The notes below the pieces were generated by a model that made no database searches, had not been told where the DNA came from, and saw nothing but the letters and a program-made list of their open reading frames with translations. The position numbers and the translations under genes were made by a program. From Theristus sp. LFF4_11 (Eukaryota > Nematoda > Chromadorea > Monhysterida > Xyalidae), in contig JASANC010003243.1 in assembly GCA_030248135.1 (NCBI GenBank), forward strand, positions 1-64,000: a stretch of DNA of 64,000 bases. The letters run 5' to 3'. Below are positions 1 to 12,935 of the stretch, in pieces (within the stretch, counting starts at the first letter, position 1; every line of letters begins with the position of its first letter).

Positions 1-2363
1 CGAGCCAAGTCTTTCACTGCTTACACAAGGCCATATTCCTCCTTTTATATGCGTCTCCCGCATTTTTAGATAATAGTGGTCTTGTCTGACTCCAGCCAAT
101 GTAACTACTATCTCGTTTGTCAGGCAATTTCATGTACACCCGCTGCACATGTAGTCCAACAGAGGTCATGAAGCAGTGTTCATCTGTTTATGAATTGAAA
201 TGAAACATGAACGATACATGTAAGAGGAATTGACTCTGCTCAATTAGTCTTCTTGCTCCTTATAATCAGTAAGTCTTCTCGACGGTGCGCTCTTAATCTT
301 CGAAACCTCTTTTTTTCAAAATGCCGAATGATACAGTTCTTCAGAAAACAACATGATATTCTGTGTGTTGCCTGCATGCAAACTTAGCAACTTCTATCGA
401 GAAATACTATGTGAAAATGAAAATAGGAAGATTGCGAGTACAAGCAGAAGCTTAACGGAACACCTTGAAGAAAGGGCAATTACTGTGACAAGCAATCATT
501 GGCGAATGTAATGGCTCAGGGTGTGTCTTCTGCGCGGTAGTACATTGCATGTAATGTAAACAGTGGAGTCCATCGGCGCTAGTAATTTCCATTACATTAC
601 TGAACTGGAATATACTTCCAGACGGCTCCGCCATGCTCAGTGTTTGGTTTGAGCGACTCTGAATATTTCGTCCTGAGAATCTGTATATGGACGAATGAAC
701 GAGCGCAAGCAAACCATGTGAAGACATCTGACGCTCACGATGCCAGCGAGGCATGTCAGTCAGTGCATATCGTATGGCTTATTTGGAACTGGAGGCATCG
801 CGCCACACACACGACGACGCACGTTAGATTGTATGTGATACAACAAAATAGGGCACTGACTCAGTGAAAGACACGAGCCATAATGCAGGCAACAACGACA
901 ACAAACATTATTACCATTGGAGAAAGATAGCATATTACGCTCATGAGAGGCAGGTCGCCCGAGTGAACTAGACATAACGTCTGACGAGACGTGCACACTC
1001 GCCACTCTCCGGATCGTTCTCTTTTGCGTCCATAAGCATGTCAATTTCACTTTTCGTTATTTTCTTGCAGTTTGGTCGGGCTGAAATTTTGGCCACGAGA
1101 CGCACACAAGATAGACACACAGCTACACTTTGTAACAGAAAAGGAACCTCACGATGAGTGTTTGTGCGCTTCGCTTGCTCCAGTCGCAGATACAATGCAC
1201 AATGTCCACGTACACGGACACGCTTGAATTCCGTCAAACTGCGTTAAATGGCGCACTGCTTGTGATGAGACTATTTTTCCAAGGAGAGCATAAAATAAAA
1301 TAAATCGCATCTGATGAACTGCGAAGGGCTTTTCTGAAATTCAAGATTTCAATCTTGTATTCAAGGTTATACTGTAGTTTTAGCGTTCAAAGTTTCAGCG
1401 GCTTCAAGGGTGTCAATGGAATTGCGCATGTACATGTCGGTCAGAAAAACTTGCGCGAATTCGCGGTGACTTTTCATTTTCCTCTAAGCCCACACACATG
1501 ACAGAAAGTGCCAGGGCACCTCTACTGACTCCACTGGCTCAGATGGTGGTCTTTGAAAAAACAGCAAGCCTCATTCATCTAATCAGTTTTTTCACTGATT
1601 TTTTTGTCACAACTGATCACAGAATGACTTACACTGTATGTACTCTTGTTTTCTGGTTGGAAACCACTTATACTGACGGAGAAGATTGAAAGAGTATACA
1701 TACGGTTATGGTGAGCCATTTATTTGAGTGAAGAAAAACAGTTTGTGGAAGTTATGTGCCACCCCACCTGTCTAAATCAATTCCAATTACACTTAAACGA
1801 TATTTCAGTGCCACCGAAAAAAAATAACAATTTATGTGCTTCTCGCACTCTGTTTTTGATGTCTGTGTTACTTGGCACAAATGCCGGGCACCTGCCCAAG
1901 GAAACGAAATTGCGCACGAGCCAGCTGTGCTGGGCACACAGCCAACTTGCTCGATGTGTTCAGTGGTGGGCGCCGTCTGGCGTCTGCTGGCGCTGATGCC
2001 CAAAGCGTTCCTCCAATCGCTTTTCGGCTGGCTGTCTGTCTGCTACCAAAATGCTGCAAACACTGGAAGCCATCAAACAAATATACAATCAATTGTCAGT
2101 GAGTGTGGGCCAATATAAAGCTAGTCAACATGTGTGACTTGATCAGATAGAACGTGCTAGTGCATGCGAAATGATAGTGGCTGCACGATGCGTGTGATCG
2201 TATCCTAGGCACCGCAGCAACTTGCAGTCGCTTCACGTGACTGCACGCGCACGTTCACATGGTCGTTTTGAACGCTAAATGTTTGGTTTTGTATTTTGTT
2301 ATTTATTTGAAGGACCGCTATAGCATTAAAAACAGTTTTGCATTTTTGAATTTTTTATAGAAG
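1..2363. other. Intergenic stretch, no gene supported
   Basis: No open frame here is flanked by convincing splice sites or matches a protein family I know. The open frames between 450 and 1240 and around 1750-2120 overlap on both strands with low-complexity, compositionally random translations, so I treat them as chance. The last ~100 bases before 2364 would contain the promoter or 5' leader of the first tetraspanin, but I see no definable core-promoter element. Confidence 0.5.
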
Positions 2364-4180
2364 ATGTACCGTGCAACGTACAGCGTGCGCAAGCGAACAA
2401 TTTTCGAGATTCGCGACTACATCGATCGAACGTCGTCGTCCGTGAAAATCGCGCTCTTCTTTCTGAACTACGTTTTGCTGGTGAGAGCGCAAATCGCGCG
2501 GAAGAGCCCTGGGAGCTAAACAAGATGCTCTGGAGCTTTTTTGTGATTTACTTTAAGTCAGCCGCGCACGTATAAAAAGTTACCATGATGGCCAAAATCT
2601 GCAAAGCACCTTGTTTGAACGGAGTATGAAATGTTGAAATTCAGATCTGTGGTCTCGGTTTGTTGGTGCTCGGAATTTGGATCGTCGTGAAGATTCGCGG
2701 CGACGACTCGAAAGCAGCCGCCACCGAATGGATGCATGGCTACTTTGCTGTGCATCTGAACGTTGCCGTGTTGGCTCTGGTGATTGTTGTGACTGCAGTA
2801 GTGGGACGCATCGGCGCTTTCAGACTGGACGTCTGTCTTTTGATTGCGGTTAGTGTTTGGAAGGATTTCGTTCAATCATCTAACTTTGGTTGGCATGCGG
2901 AGATCAGAGAACTTAGAACTAAGCTGAATGGATGGCCGAATGAATGAGGCACTTAATGTCCTCTTAATAAAGACCAGTTGCAGACCAGGAGTTGTGCTTC
3001 TAAAAAAATGTCGTATTTTCCCCAATCGTGTGTGTACGGGTCCCGAGACAAAAAAAACGAACAGAATAACACGAAAAACCAATTAATTTTTAAAAACACG
3101 TCAAATTTGACTAAAAGTGGGTTTCTGAAAAAGCTGCCGTGTGTAATCGGCCATACCGTAGACTCGTTCGAACAACCGCTTTTCTGTTTCTTGAACTTCA
3201 ACAACTGATGTTGCACGGGAAAATGTTTATAAATTTTCAGTTTGTTTGTCTCTCAGCGGTCATATTCGTGCTGTTGATGTTGACCAGTGTTGCTGCAATG
3301 GTGATTTACCTGGGTTACACCGGATTCTCTGTGAAACACGATGAAAAAATGAAAGCCAATTGGATTCCGGCGTACTATGAGGGAAGTGTGGTGCAGGAAC
3401 GCATTGACTACACACACGAACATGTAACTGTGCATGCTATGTTTATTTGAACCTGTCAAAAATTGCTCATCCTTTCAGTATGGTTTTTATCCTAATGATC
3501 GATTTTCAATGCTTCAATAAAAAGCTTTCAGTTCGAATGTTGCGGGTTCAGTGGTTACAAAGATTGGCAGTTGAACCCAACATACGACTGTCTTGTGCTG
3601 CCTGGCAAACAGCAATGCACTCTGCCCGACAGCTGCTGTGTGCAAACGGTGCAAAAACTTTTCTGAATCTATTTTGTTTTTATTTTGTATTTTGTTTCTT
3701 GTTGAGTAAACGTTGGTTCATTTTGTAGAAAGATCCGGCCAGATTTGATGAAATATGCGAAAAAGTGATTCGAGAAAAAGAAACGGTAAGATTTTCAAGT
3801 TTTTAATTTCTCAAACGGAATCTCTAGTTTCATTGTCTAGTTGCGATGAACCAGTTATTATCCACACAATTAACACTGCAGGGTAACAAGACAACGTACA
3901 TTACAACCGACGATCTAGTGCACAAAGAGGGTTGTCAGAAAAAATTGAACTCTTGGAAGACTTGGTTGCTGACGCGACTGTGCATTTTGGAGACCGTTGT
4001 TCTGTTCACAGCGTTGATTTTGGTAACCGTTTTTGAAAAAAACATTGGTAAACAGTCACTCGGACTTCTTTTCTCTTTACAATTTCAACATTTTTTTTGA
4101 ATTTTTAGGCAATCCAGATTATGTTATCGTGCATCTTGATAAAACAAACGAAACAATCGAATATGATTGGCGTTGGTTAA
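2364..4180 (+). CDS. Tetraspanin A (seven exons)
   Basis: This encodes a four-pass membrane scaffold of the tetraspanin family, which organises partner receptors and adhesion proteins in membrane microdomains. Exons: 2364-2480, 2645-2848, 3241-3423, 3532-3648, 3729-3785, 3882-4022 and 4109-4180. All six introns are phase 0, giving about 296 residues, a usual size. TM1 ends in FFLNYVLL and continues as ICGLGLLVLGIW. TM2 follows in exon 2 and TM3 opens exon 3 (FVCLSAVIFVLLML). The large extracellular loop carries the diagnostic CCG (FECCGFSGY), a later PDSCC and further cysteines (EIC, EGC), which fits disulfide-bonded loops. TM4 ends ALILAIQIMLSCIL. The start is the first ATG in frame, with a short cytosolic N-terminus. 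A second tetraspanin with the same exon plan follows. The exact subfamily is not assigned. Confidence 0.92.
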
Positions 4181-4602
4181 AACCAACAGGATTCTCAAGA
4201 TTTAATGTGATTGGTCGCTTCGGGTTTAAAAAATTGCTGCCCTTGCTTAGTGCAGTGCTGTGCTTGGTTTGGTGTTAGCTGGCATGTTCATGTTATAAAA
4301 ACGCTCATACTGGGCTACAGTGTCCATTGTAGAAAACGGTTATGTTTTTGAGTTTCGTGCAAAAAATAAACATGTGCACATTATGTCTATGCAAATCTAT
4401 GCCTATGTTCAACACGTCCACTCATTATGGTGGGCTGGGCACTGCATGTTTATGACTGTTTTTAGAAAAAAGTAAACTGAACCAAACTAAAAAACTGTTT
4501 GGGGTTGGCAGCTACACAATGCAATGTACAATGCTAAACTGCGCGTGCACATCATATAAAAACAAATTAGCAGAGTTTTTCAGTTGCCATTTTTCAAAAC
4601 AT

Positions 4603-4895
4603 ATGGTCGTTTTCATTTTTGTGTGTCCCTGTAAGTTTTGCACTTTGTGAATTTCACCAACTTTTTCCAGTGTCATATCAAGCTGTCACTCTTGCATATT
4701 TGTGTTTGTGGCTTGGCATCGCAGCTTCTGTTCTCTGTTTACGCGTATTATCTAACATTCAGGCCAGCAGTTGCTGGTTTACAAACATTTGTTGAGTCAC
4801 AAACGGAGTCTGGTCACAGCCGTATCAGTCGATATCAGCCCATGCAAGTGTCATTGTGTGCTCTGCATGAGCGTACCAACCAAAGCACGCAATGA
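4603..4895 (+). CDS. Possible small or relict membrane-protein exons between the tetraspanins
   Basis: An ATG at 4603 leads into a GT at 4631. The next AG, at 4669-4670, has a pyrimidine-rich tract and opens a frame to a TGA at 4893-4895 that begins with a hydrophobic stretch (KLSLLHICVCGLASQLLF). Another frame of the same exon is also hydrophobic but stops earlier. It could be a remnant of a third tetraspanin tail, an alternative 3' exon of the gene upstream, or chance. No cysteine-loop motif is present. I do not assign a function. Confidence 0.2.
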
Positions 4896-5087
4896 GTACG
4901 TAACCAAGACTACCAACTGCTACTTTTGGCTGCGCTGCAAGACTGGAATTTGGACTACTCTGTAACACGTTTCTGCTCATCAGTTGTTTGGGTCACCTTT
5001 TTAAATTTTTAATATTATTAGTACTATTTTCAAGGAATTTTGAATAAATTTTGGCCGCAAGTGACAAAACGTTGAAAACAACAAGAA

Positions 5088-6850
5088 ATGTTCAGTGGTG
5101 TCCGTCAGTTTTTTGTCGAACCAACGCAACCGGAGGCAAACGTGTCCACATTCGTCAAATACACGCTGTTCTTTTTAAATTTTGTTTTTTGGGTAGGTCA
5201 GTTCTGTTGGGTTTTGCTTATTTTCCTTTTCAAGTTAGTGGTCGGTTAGCCATCACATGTTATCGACACCATTTCGAAAGCCAGACAAGAATGAAAAGAA
5301 AATCTTGAGAATCTAACAAAGTACGCACACCACAGCTTTGGACGTGTTTGCAGCTTTGTGGAATTGGCCTGGTGTGTCTGGCGATTTGGATGCTCTCTGA
5401 GAGAGACAAGGACCGGGTGTCGTCCGTGACGCCGGCATGGGCGTACGTGTTCGATGTGTCCATCATCCTGGGCGGTCTCGGCCTCTGCATCGTTGTTCTC
5501 TCAACTCTCGGCTGTCTCGGTGCGCTGCGCGAAAATGTCTGTCTTCTGAAAACGGTCGGCTAAACGCAGCAGATGGTGCTTTTCTGTTATCGAATTGATT
5601 GGTGGGTTTTTTGATGAAGCTTATATTCAAGCCATCAATCATTCAATCAATCGATACAATCAACCATGCGATTAAAATCAAGCAGAAGTTGCATAGGGGG
5701 TGTATTGACAACGTGTACTGAAGATTTGCCCAACATAGTTGTTCAGCAAAATGTTTAGTAAAATGCTGAGTGGAGGCTTTCAGTGTCAACCAGATGGATA
5801 AAACTGGATAAATGTATTTCAGTTCGCCGGTCTGTCGACAGCGATCGTGGTGTGTTTCCTTGTGATTGGCGTCGTCGGCATTGCGATGTACTCGGTGTTC
5901 GTGCGCAAGATCGAGGAGAACATGACCGAGAAGTGGATCCAGGCTTACTTCGACGACACGGACGTGAAAGAGCTCACTGATTACATGCAGGAAACGGTAC
6001 GCGAAAACAGCCTTCACAACAGTCGGCCACATTCTGCGAAACTGTGGTTTTCAGTTCGAATGTTGTGGCGTGTCAGAGGAGAGTTATCAAGATTGGCAAC
6101 TGAATCCATATTATTCGTGTCGCGATTTCAACCCGGACTTTCGACGATGTGACGTGCCGCACAGCTGTTGCTACAGGGAATATCGGGTACGTTGACTGCA
6201 TCAGTTTCAGCTCAGGTTTCGTGTCGCAATCGAATCGAACATTTTTATTCAGGAAAAGAGTTCGTTCGACAATTTCATGTGCGGCAAAGGAATGCAATTG
6301 AAAACGGTTTGTGTCCCGTTTTTTTTTGCAGTTTTTCATTCTAATAAATGTCTTCAGTTTTATTTCAAAAATAAAAAAAATGGCTTGAGCAGAAATCCGA
6401 GGCTTCTTTACGAGTGCACACCACCGGCTGTGCAGAGTCCCTGAAGAGCTGGGCGCGCAAGTGGGTGTTCTTCTTGGTCGGCATTGCTCTGATCACTATG
6501 CTCGTTCCGGTCGGTCCGCTTTTGTATGCTGTTTCGAAAGCTTTAAGGATTTTTTTAGTTTGAGTCCAAGGCAAGACGATCGAAACCAATCGGATGTGCT
6601 TTTTCTCACACCACATTGTCATCATTTCTCACCAGATTCTGAAAATGTTTTCAATTTCCAGTTGGTTCAAATCATCCTGGCGTTCATCTTGATCAACCAA
6701 ATTGAGAAGCTGCGCAGTCGCTGGGCGCATCCGGTCAGCCACGATGGCGCAGCCACGTCCACATCAACAGTCTCCATGAGCAGACCAATTGTGCGCTCAA
6801 CGGTGCCCAGTCATCCTCGGCCATACAGTCAACGGTCAATATGGCCGTGA
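5088..6850 (+). CDS. Tetraspanin B (seven exons)
   Basis: This is a second tetraspanin, probably a tandem paralogue of tetraspanin A. Exons: 5088-5192, 5354-5554, 5823-5996, 6055-6186, 6253-6306, 6393-6509 and 6662-6850, all joined in phase 0, about 323 residues. TM1 is YTLFFLNFVFW followed by LCGIGLVCLAIW. TM2 ends in the polar stretch GCLGALRENVCLLK, as is usual. TM3 starts FAGLSTAIVVCFLVIG. The large loop begins FECCGVSEESYQDWQLNP, very like tetraspanin A, and has a second PHSCC. TM4 lies in exons 6-7. The C-terminal tail (about 45 residues, Ser/Thr/Pro-rich) is longer than in A. Two introns use the unusual donor GTCGG. The gene meets the receptor kinase on the other strand tail to tail, about 400 bases away. 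Confidence 0.92.
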
Positions 6851-7255
6851 ACGAAATGTGCAAATGTTACAAATGTTTTATCGACAAACAATTGTCATTG
6901 TATGGTATAATTTCTGATTGCTTAAAAAAGATCATACGGGTGCTCGTTTTATGACTCACGGCCTTCATATTGTGTTCAGTTCATTTTTGAGAGTCAACAC
7001 TTTTTTATTTGCCAAACAAAAATTGAATGTCTCGGTGTACACAATTAAAAAATGATGAAAATTTCAGATGCAATTGATTAAAATTTACATCAACTAAAAA
7101 AGTTCTGAAATGTACAAAACATTCAAAAAGGTTTCAAACAAAAAAATGCTACGGTTTACCCGCAAATTGAAAACTTCTGAGACCTACATTTCAGCAGTAC
7201 AGCTTGTGCAGAAAAGTAACAATATCTTCCCAATTCGAATTTGCACATTCCAGTA
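6851..7255. other. Spacer between convergent genes
   Basis: AT-rich sequence between the stop of tetraspanin B and the stop of the kinase on the opposite strand. It must hold both 3' untranslated ends. No coding frame is supported. Confidence 0.5.
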
Positions 7256-10200
7256 TCACGCGTGCAACCGATGTGGCTGCTCACCCATTCCGTCTGTGTC
7301 ACAGTTGACAGTTTTGTTTCCGTTGTTGTTGCCATCTTCAGCAACATCAGCCGCGGTTACTGCTGCAGTTGAAGCATCAGTAACAGAATCAGCATTTTGC
7401 TGAACTTGAGTGACGTCGCCAGTCGCAGACTGCTGTGTATTTCTCGTCGGTTGTGTTGTACTTGCAGTTGTCCCAATGTCCGTAGCACTCTGCATCACCG
7501 GATATGTCGTGTCGACGTATCCATAGTTGTCGTCCGTTGCCGCCTCCAGCATTCGACCGAGTTGCTGACGAAGCTCTTCGAAGGAGGGACGCTCATCAGG
7601 CGAGTCAAGCCAACAGCGCGCCATTAGCGAATACCTTTAGAATGCAAAAAAAATTTAAGTCAAATTTTAATTGCGACAGAATGCATTCTTTTTTGCGTTC
7701 ACTTCGTCCGCACAGCACGAGGTACATACGCAAACCGACAGTGTTCTGCACTGACAAAGCGTTTCTATCACACGCCACAACGTTCGTCTTACATTTGTGC
7801 ATCAGCGTACTGCGGCCGCTCCAGGCGGTTGCCAGCGGTCAAGTGGTCAACCATGTCTGACGGCTGCAGCCAACCGAATGGCGCTAAGCCAAGACTGAAC
7901 AGCTCGTACAGCAGCACACCGAATGACCAGCTAAACCGCAGCAATGATGATTTCGTGTTTTTGTGCGAATCAAACATGAATATTACACCGAGAACATTTT
8001 TTCGCTTACACGTCTGATTTGCTCGAGTACTCGTAATGTTTGAGGCTTTCGAGTGCCATCCATTTTATTGGCAGCCGCCCACCACGCGTCGTGTACAGCG
8101 CACGCTCCAGCAGACGACACAGACCAAAGTCGCCGATCTGCGCCGGTTTCACAATGCGCACAGAAGTTCTTGCTTTGGGTGTTTGAGTGACCGCAGTCAT
8201 GCAATCGCTCACACTCTGTACCTTATCAGCCATTTATTTTGCTACGTGAGTACAGGCGAAGGATTACAGGCCAGCCGAAGTTGGTAACACGTTGTGAAAT
8301 CTTACCTTGCTGACTTTGTTGTCATCAACCAGAATGTTACGTGCCGCCAAGTCACGGTGAATGCAGCCTTTCGAACTTAAGTATGCCTGCAATTTGAGAA
8401 AAAACGTTGAAGTTTGGTTTTTGTCTTAAATCGTGAAAAGTTGTCTAACGGCACGTAAATAATGTGGGTCATACCCAAACTTTTATGATTATTAACGTGG
8501 TAGTATTTGGTTTTAAAATAATAATTGTTTTTTTATCAGCAATAATTTGTTCAGTCGGTACCTGACAAGCAGTCGTTTTTTGCATTTCACTCCATTTAAG
8601 TAACAACAAAAAGTAATGCAACGGCTCTTAAAAACTGAGTTATACCTGGAATTGTATGCAGATTCATGTGGTTATATTAGATGTTTTATGTAGTTAAGTT
8701 GTTTATTTTGCACCCAAAATCCACCATTTGTTTCTGCTGGTTAAAAGTCGGGTTTTGCATTTCACTCTGTTGAGATGCAACGAAAACTTTTTATATTTCC
8801 CAAGCGGTGTTGTTGACCAATCCAAAGTTATCCCAAAACGACCAACCATTCCGTCTGCGATTTGCCAAGCGAACGATAAGAGATCGCGAAAGCGTATGAA
8901 ACTTTCTGGTCCTCCCTGCAAAAATCAATCACACGGGTTTTGTGCACTTTCACCAATCAGTTCACAGTGGTGTAGATTGATTGATTGATTTAATCCGACA
9001 TATTGCAAGTGTCAGGCATATGGATGTGTGTCGAAGGAACCTTTATGATCTGCGGCTTTTCAGTTCTAATCAGCCGCAAGAGGTCGCCACGCTCGCAAAA
9101 CTCCGTCACAAGACAACACGGATTGTCAACGGTGATGCAGCCAACCAGGTTCACGAGATGCTTGTGGTAGCCGATATCCTGGCAAGTCAAAATGATTGTT
9201 TTTGCATACAATGTAGTCTCAAATTGTTGCCGCCACGCAGTTACAGAGTTTGTTCACCTTCATGAAGTTGATCTCCTGTATGAAATCGACCTTTGCGTGA
9301 AAGTCCGCGTATTCGGGCAGCATCTTCACGGCGACCACGCAATCGGTGAGCGCCCTCGCACTCAGCACCTGTCTGTGGATCTGCAACACCGGTGCTTCAC
9401 CACACAGATGACCTGCATTTCACAAGAAACTTAGTTTGGTATGTTTGAGTCAATGTGTGACACCGCTTTTTAATGTTTCACATCCACACTCATCTTCGTA
9501 CCCTTGTAAACAATTGAAAACGCTCCGGAGCCCAGTTTCGTGTCAGAGATTTCGATTCGATCAGGGTCAAGTTCCCAACGATCCGTCCTGTTGAAATAGA
9601 ACGTTTTTACTGCGTGAAATTCAAGTAACAAATGGCGAATCAGTAAAAAAATAATAAATAACCCACTCTCGCCGTTGCGCATCGAACACACTGTAACGGT
9701 CCTCCTGAAGTTGAAAAAAAACATTTCATGTACTCTACTTAAAAAAAAAACTCTTTCAGAACAAAAATCAATTAGACACTGAAAAAATCGAAGCTACTAA
9801 AATCACGTGTTATGACTTAATAAACGCGTTTTAGTAGCAGCATTACTGGCCATTTTCGTAGCGTTGTTGCTAGCACACGTCACTCGTATAGCACTCACGC
9901 TGGTCTGTTTTGCGTGTCTTCTGCTTCGTGCGTGCAGCATGGCCGACAGCGTGCGCCTGCCCCGGCGGCGTTGTTTGATGCGTCTGCGAACGAAGCAGAC
10001 GCCAAGGGTCGCTGCGAGTGCGCACACCAACACGACCACCACAGCACCCATCACTGTCAGCGCGACGCTCCACTGCTGTGTCGCTGTCGGCCACGCTGTC
10101 GTGTCGTTCGTCCAGTTGTTCGGCTCGACCAGTGCCCTCAACTGCACGTTGTCGACGTCGTTGCAGACAGGTGGCAGCAGATGCTCGCTCAACGGGTACA

Positions 10201-11373
10201 GCTCGTGCGCGTTTCGCAGCACAAACAGAGTGCTGTCGACGATGTGCAGCTGCGTGCTCGTGCGATCCAGCAACGCCACGCGCGTGTGCCGCTCGCTCGG
10301 ACGCAGTCGGTGCTCGATCGTCTCGGCCATGGGTTTCCAGGCCGTTCGCGGTATGCCGGCGTCCGTGATCGCCAAGAATGCTGAGCCTTGCACCTTGTCT
10401 GGTGGGTAGGGCGCCAGGAATTCGAGATGCTTGCCAATGATGTCATCCTTGAAGTGGTCGGCCAACTCTTGCGACGACATGTCAGCGGCGACAAACTCGT
10501 TGTACAAGTTCATTTCCGACAGCAATGTGGCGCAGTCGGTCGAGGAGCAGTGTTTGTACTTTGTGATTGCACCTGAAACCTTGTTTGTCGGAAAACTGAA
10601 AGTGATGTTTTCATAAAAAAAATTGCAGTCCAAGTACTCGCCTGTGATCGGATCAAAACGCGTGAACAAATACGACGAATGTTTTGCGCTGGCCGCCTTG
10701 CAACGCGCCGGATCGATCACGGTGCCCAGCCACGTCATCACGGCCTCAAACTCTGTCTCCGTCGTTTCGTTCGAGAGAGCAATGAGAATCGCGTTTTTCC
10801 ACACACGACAAGAGTTCCCTGCAGAGCGAAAATTGTTCAACAGAAGCTCCTTCGAAAAATGAACTTTCAGTGATCAAGAAAACATTCCCAGAACGTGTAC
10901 TGAAACCAATTTTTGGTTCTTCGTGAAAGAAAACAAGAACTTCGTCACTTCTCTATTTTTTGTTGGAAAACGTTTTCAACCTCGCAACATGCTGATACTA
11001 CAATTATGATTTTCGTTTTAGCTGAACGAACACTCAAAAAACAAATCCCTTTGAAAACCAACTTACATGAGCAGGACTTCGGCCCTTTGCCTCTTCTACC
11101 ATCGCCGTCACCAATAAAGGACGGAGGTGACCTTGGTGGTGGTGGTCCTCTTGCCCCTTTTGGGGGTGGGCCTTTGCCTCGGAATAATTCAGGAGGGGGT
11201 CGCCTAACCAACCCCCCGATGCGGCCATTGAACCATTGACTGTCGTCGTCTTCTGCAGCTGCCAGCAGACTGGCAATTTTCTCGTGGCTTTGTCCCGGTG
11301 ACCGATCGTCTGACGTCACCCGTTGTTGCAAGCAGACGAACACAAAGAGGGCAGCAATAATCATCATCGCCAT
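7256..11373 (-). CDS. Receptor tyrosine kinase with unrecognised ectodomain
   Basis: This is a single-pass receptor tyrosine kinase of about 812 residues. Exons (5' to 3'): 11373-11067, 10818-9899, 9704-9667, 9587-9502, 9412-9258, 9178-9041, 8915-8847, 8386-8306, 8137-8010, 7930-7793 and 7634-7256. Every junction keeps phase. A signal peptide (MAMMIIAALFVFVC) is followed by a Pro/Gly-rich region to about residue 100. An approximately 250-residue cysteine-containing ectodomain with NETT and NDTT glycosylation sites comes next, without Ig, Fn3 or other repeats that I recognise. TM is about 352-378, followed by a very basic juxtamembrane stretch. The kinase shows GSGAFSIVYKG, the VAVKM lysine, HRDLAARN, DFGLCR and GRLPIKWMALESL, so catalysis should be intact. 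The tail after the kinase is Thr/Gln-rich and contains YVDT. The kinase resembles the nematode KIN-15/16 or FGFR-related group; the ligand is unknown. Confidence 0.88.
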
Positions 11374-12935
11374 CGCATGCTAAGGACGAAGTTTCTCGGT
11401 CTTAAAAATTGCTACTTTTTCTTTTCACCATGAGCTCAGTGTAAAACAATTCAAAAACTGTCCACACGGGCAATGTAACTGTTGAATTATGCCTGGGAGC
11501 AAACGCATGGTTGCGTTTACACTTGTTTTGGGGCAGTTTCAGACGGTGCAATGTCAAGGTTGTGATCATGGTGAAGGCATAGGCATCTCAATTGCGTGCC
11601 GACCGTATCGTATTATGGCGGTCCGGGTTTTCCGTCTGTATTACCCAATGTTAAAATATAAATCATTCGTTCTGCTGTCTCCCTGTAAAAAGCGGAAAAT
11701 GTACTGAAAAAAAATTTATGTCTTTGTGGAAGTTGCGAAAGTTTGTCAACGATTACAGCAAATTCAAACAATCTCACAAAAAACGTTTCAGATCTTCCTG
11801 AGCACTCTCGTTTTTCCACAGGTACAGTAATTTGAACCTCGAAACTTTTTTTCAATTATGCCTACCGAATATAAAGATACATACAACAAAAACAGTGTCA
11901 ACACGTGACGTCACATATAGCCAGCCCAATCCGTCGCTTGATCGACACGCACACGCAACAGTATTTAAGAAAAATCAAACGCAAAATGAGCTTGCACGAA
12001 AATGAAAATGAAAAGGCGTCATCAAAAATGTTGATGTTTGCTTGTCACGAACAGACGGACATTGATGAAATTGCGAACAATCAAAGTAATGTGCAAAATG
12101 ATTACAAGACTCGTTTCGCCCACACGGCTGTTTTTGCGCCAACTGCAGCCTGCAGCAAACGCAAAACTCGCTGTCAAAACCACAGAAATTTCGCTAGCAA
12201 AAAACTGCGTCTATTTATTTTTCGCGGTATGTTCAGTGTGAAAAACGATGTCCATCCATCCATACAGTGTTTGTAAACCTGAAAATCGAACTGAAAATCA
12301 AAAAAACACAACAATCCAACCATACAGACAGCAAAGTTTTTTATTGCGGTACAGAGAGCAGAGCAGCGCTTCGCAATTGTGCAGAGAGCCGATAAAAAAT
12401 ACTAAATTGGCAGTGACGTTTATTGACATAAACCGTATCCAGGTACATGTACATTGTATTTCAATGTTGGAAAATTCGTAAGAAAGGCACGCCACTGTTT
12501 TTTATAGCACTACCAATAAAAACCCGTCCCAAGCCTTATTTGGAATGGCGCGTCAAGACCGGTGCACCTGATTATAATTTCAAAAGAAGTCACAGCAAAC
12601 ACACACACCCCTGCTTGAGAATCAGGTGATCCACTGGTTGAGCCATTCCAAATAAAGGGCACGCAGGTTGGGTTATAACAAAAACCTACTTTTGAATTTG
12701 AAATAAACAAACGAGATCAAAAGAGCAGTAATTTGTACTTGTTCCAAACATCCACGTTTCATCCAGCCCAGAATTCATGCGAGCCGCCTTTGTCTTTGCC
12801 AGCAACATTGCAGTGCATCGTTTCGATCGAGCAACCAGTGCGGCACAACACGCCACAAGTCCATTACACAGTAGCCGGGACTGCCGACGCAACCAAAGGC
12901 ACGCTGTAATCGGTGGGATGGCATTGCGAGGCATA
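11374..12935. other. Intergenic stretch, nothing firm
   Basis: This holds the upstream region of the receptor kinase. A 123-codon frame on + at 11905-12276 has ordinary composition but no recognisable motif and no supporting splice context, so I do not call it. Two short inverted words near 12535-12650 (TTATTTGGAATGGC and its complement) could be a small degenerate inverted-repeat element. Confidence 0.4.

Noticed and set aside
9864..10409. 181-codon frame on +
   Set aside because: Shadow of the receptor kinase ectodomain exon on the other strand, Cys/Ser/Thr-rich by composition, with no splice support.
11905..12276. 123-codon frame on +
   Set aside because: No motif, no splice context, ordinary Lys/Asn composition; cannot be told from chance.
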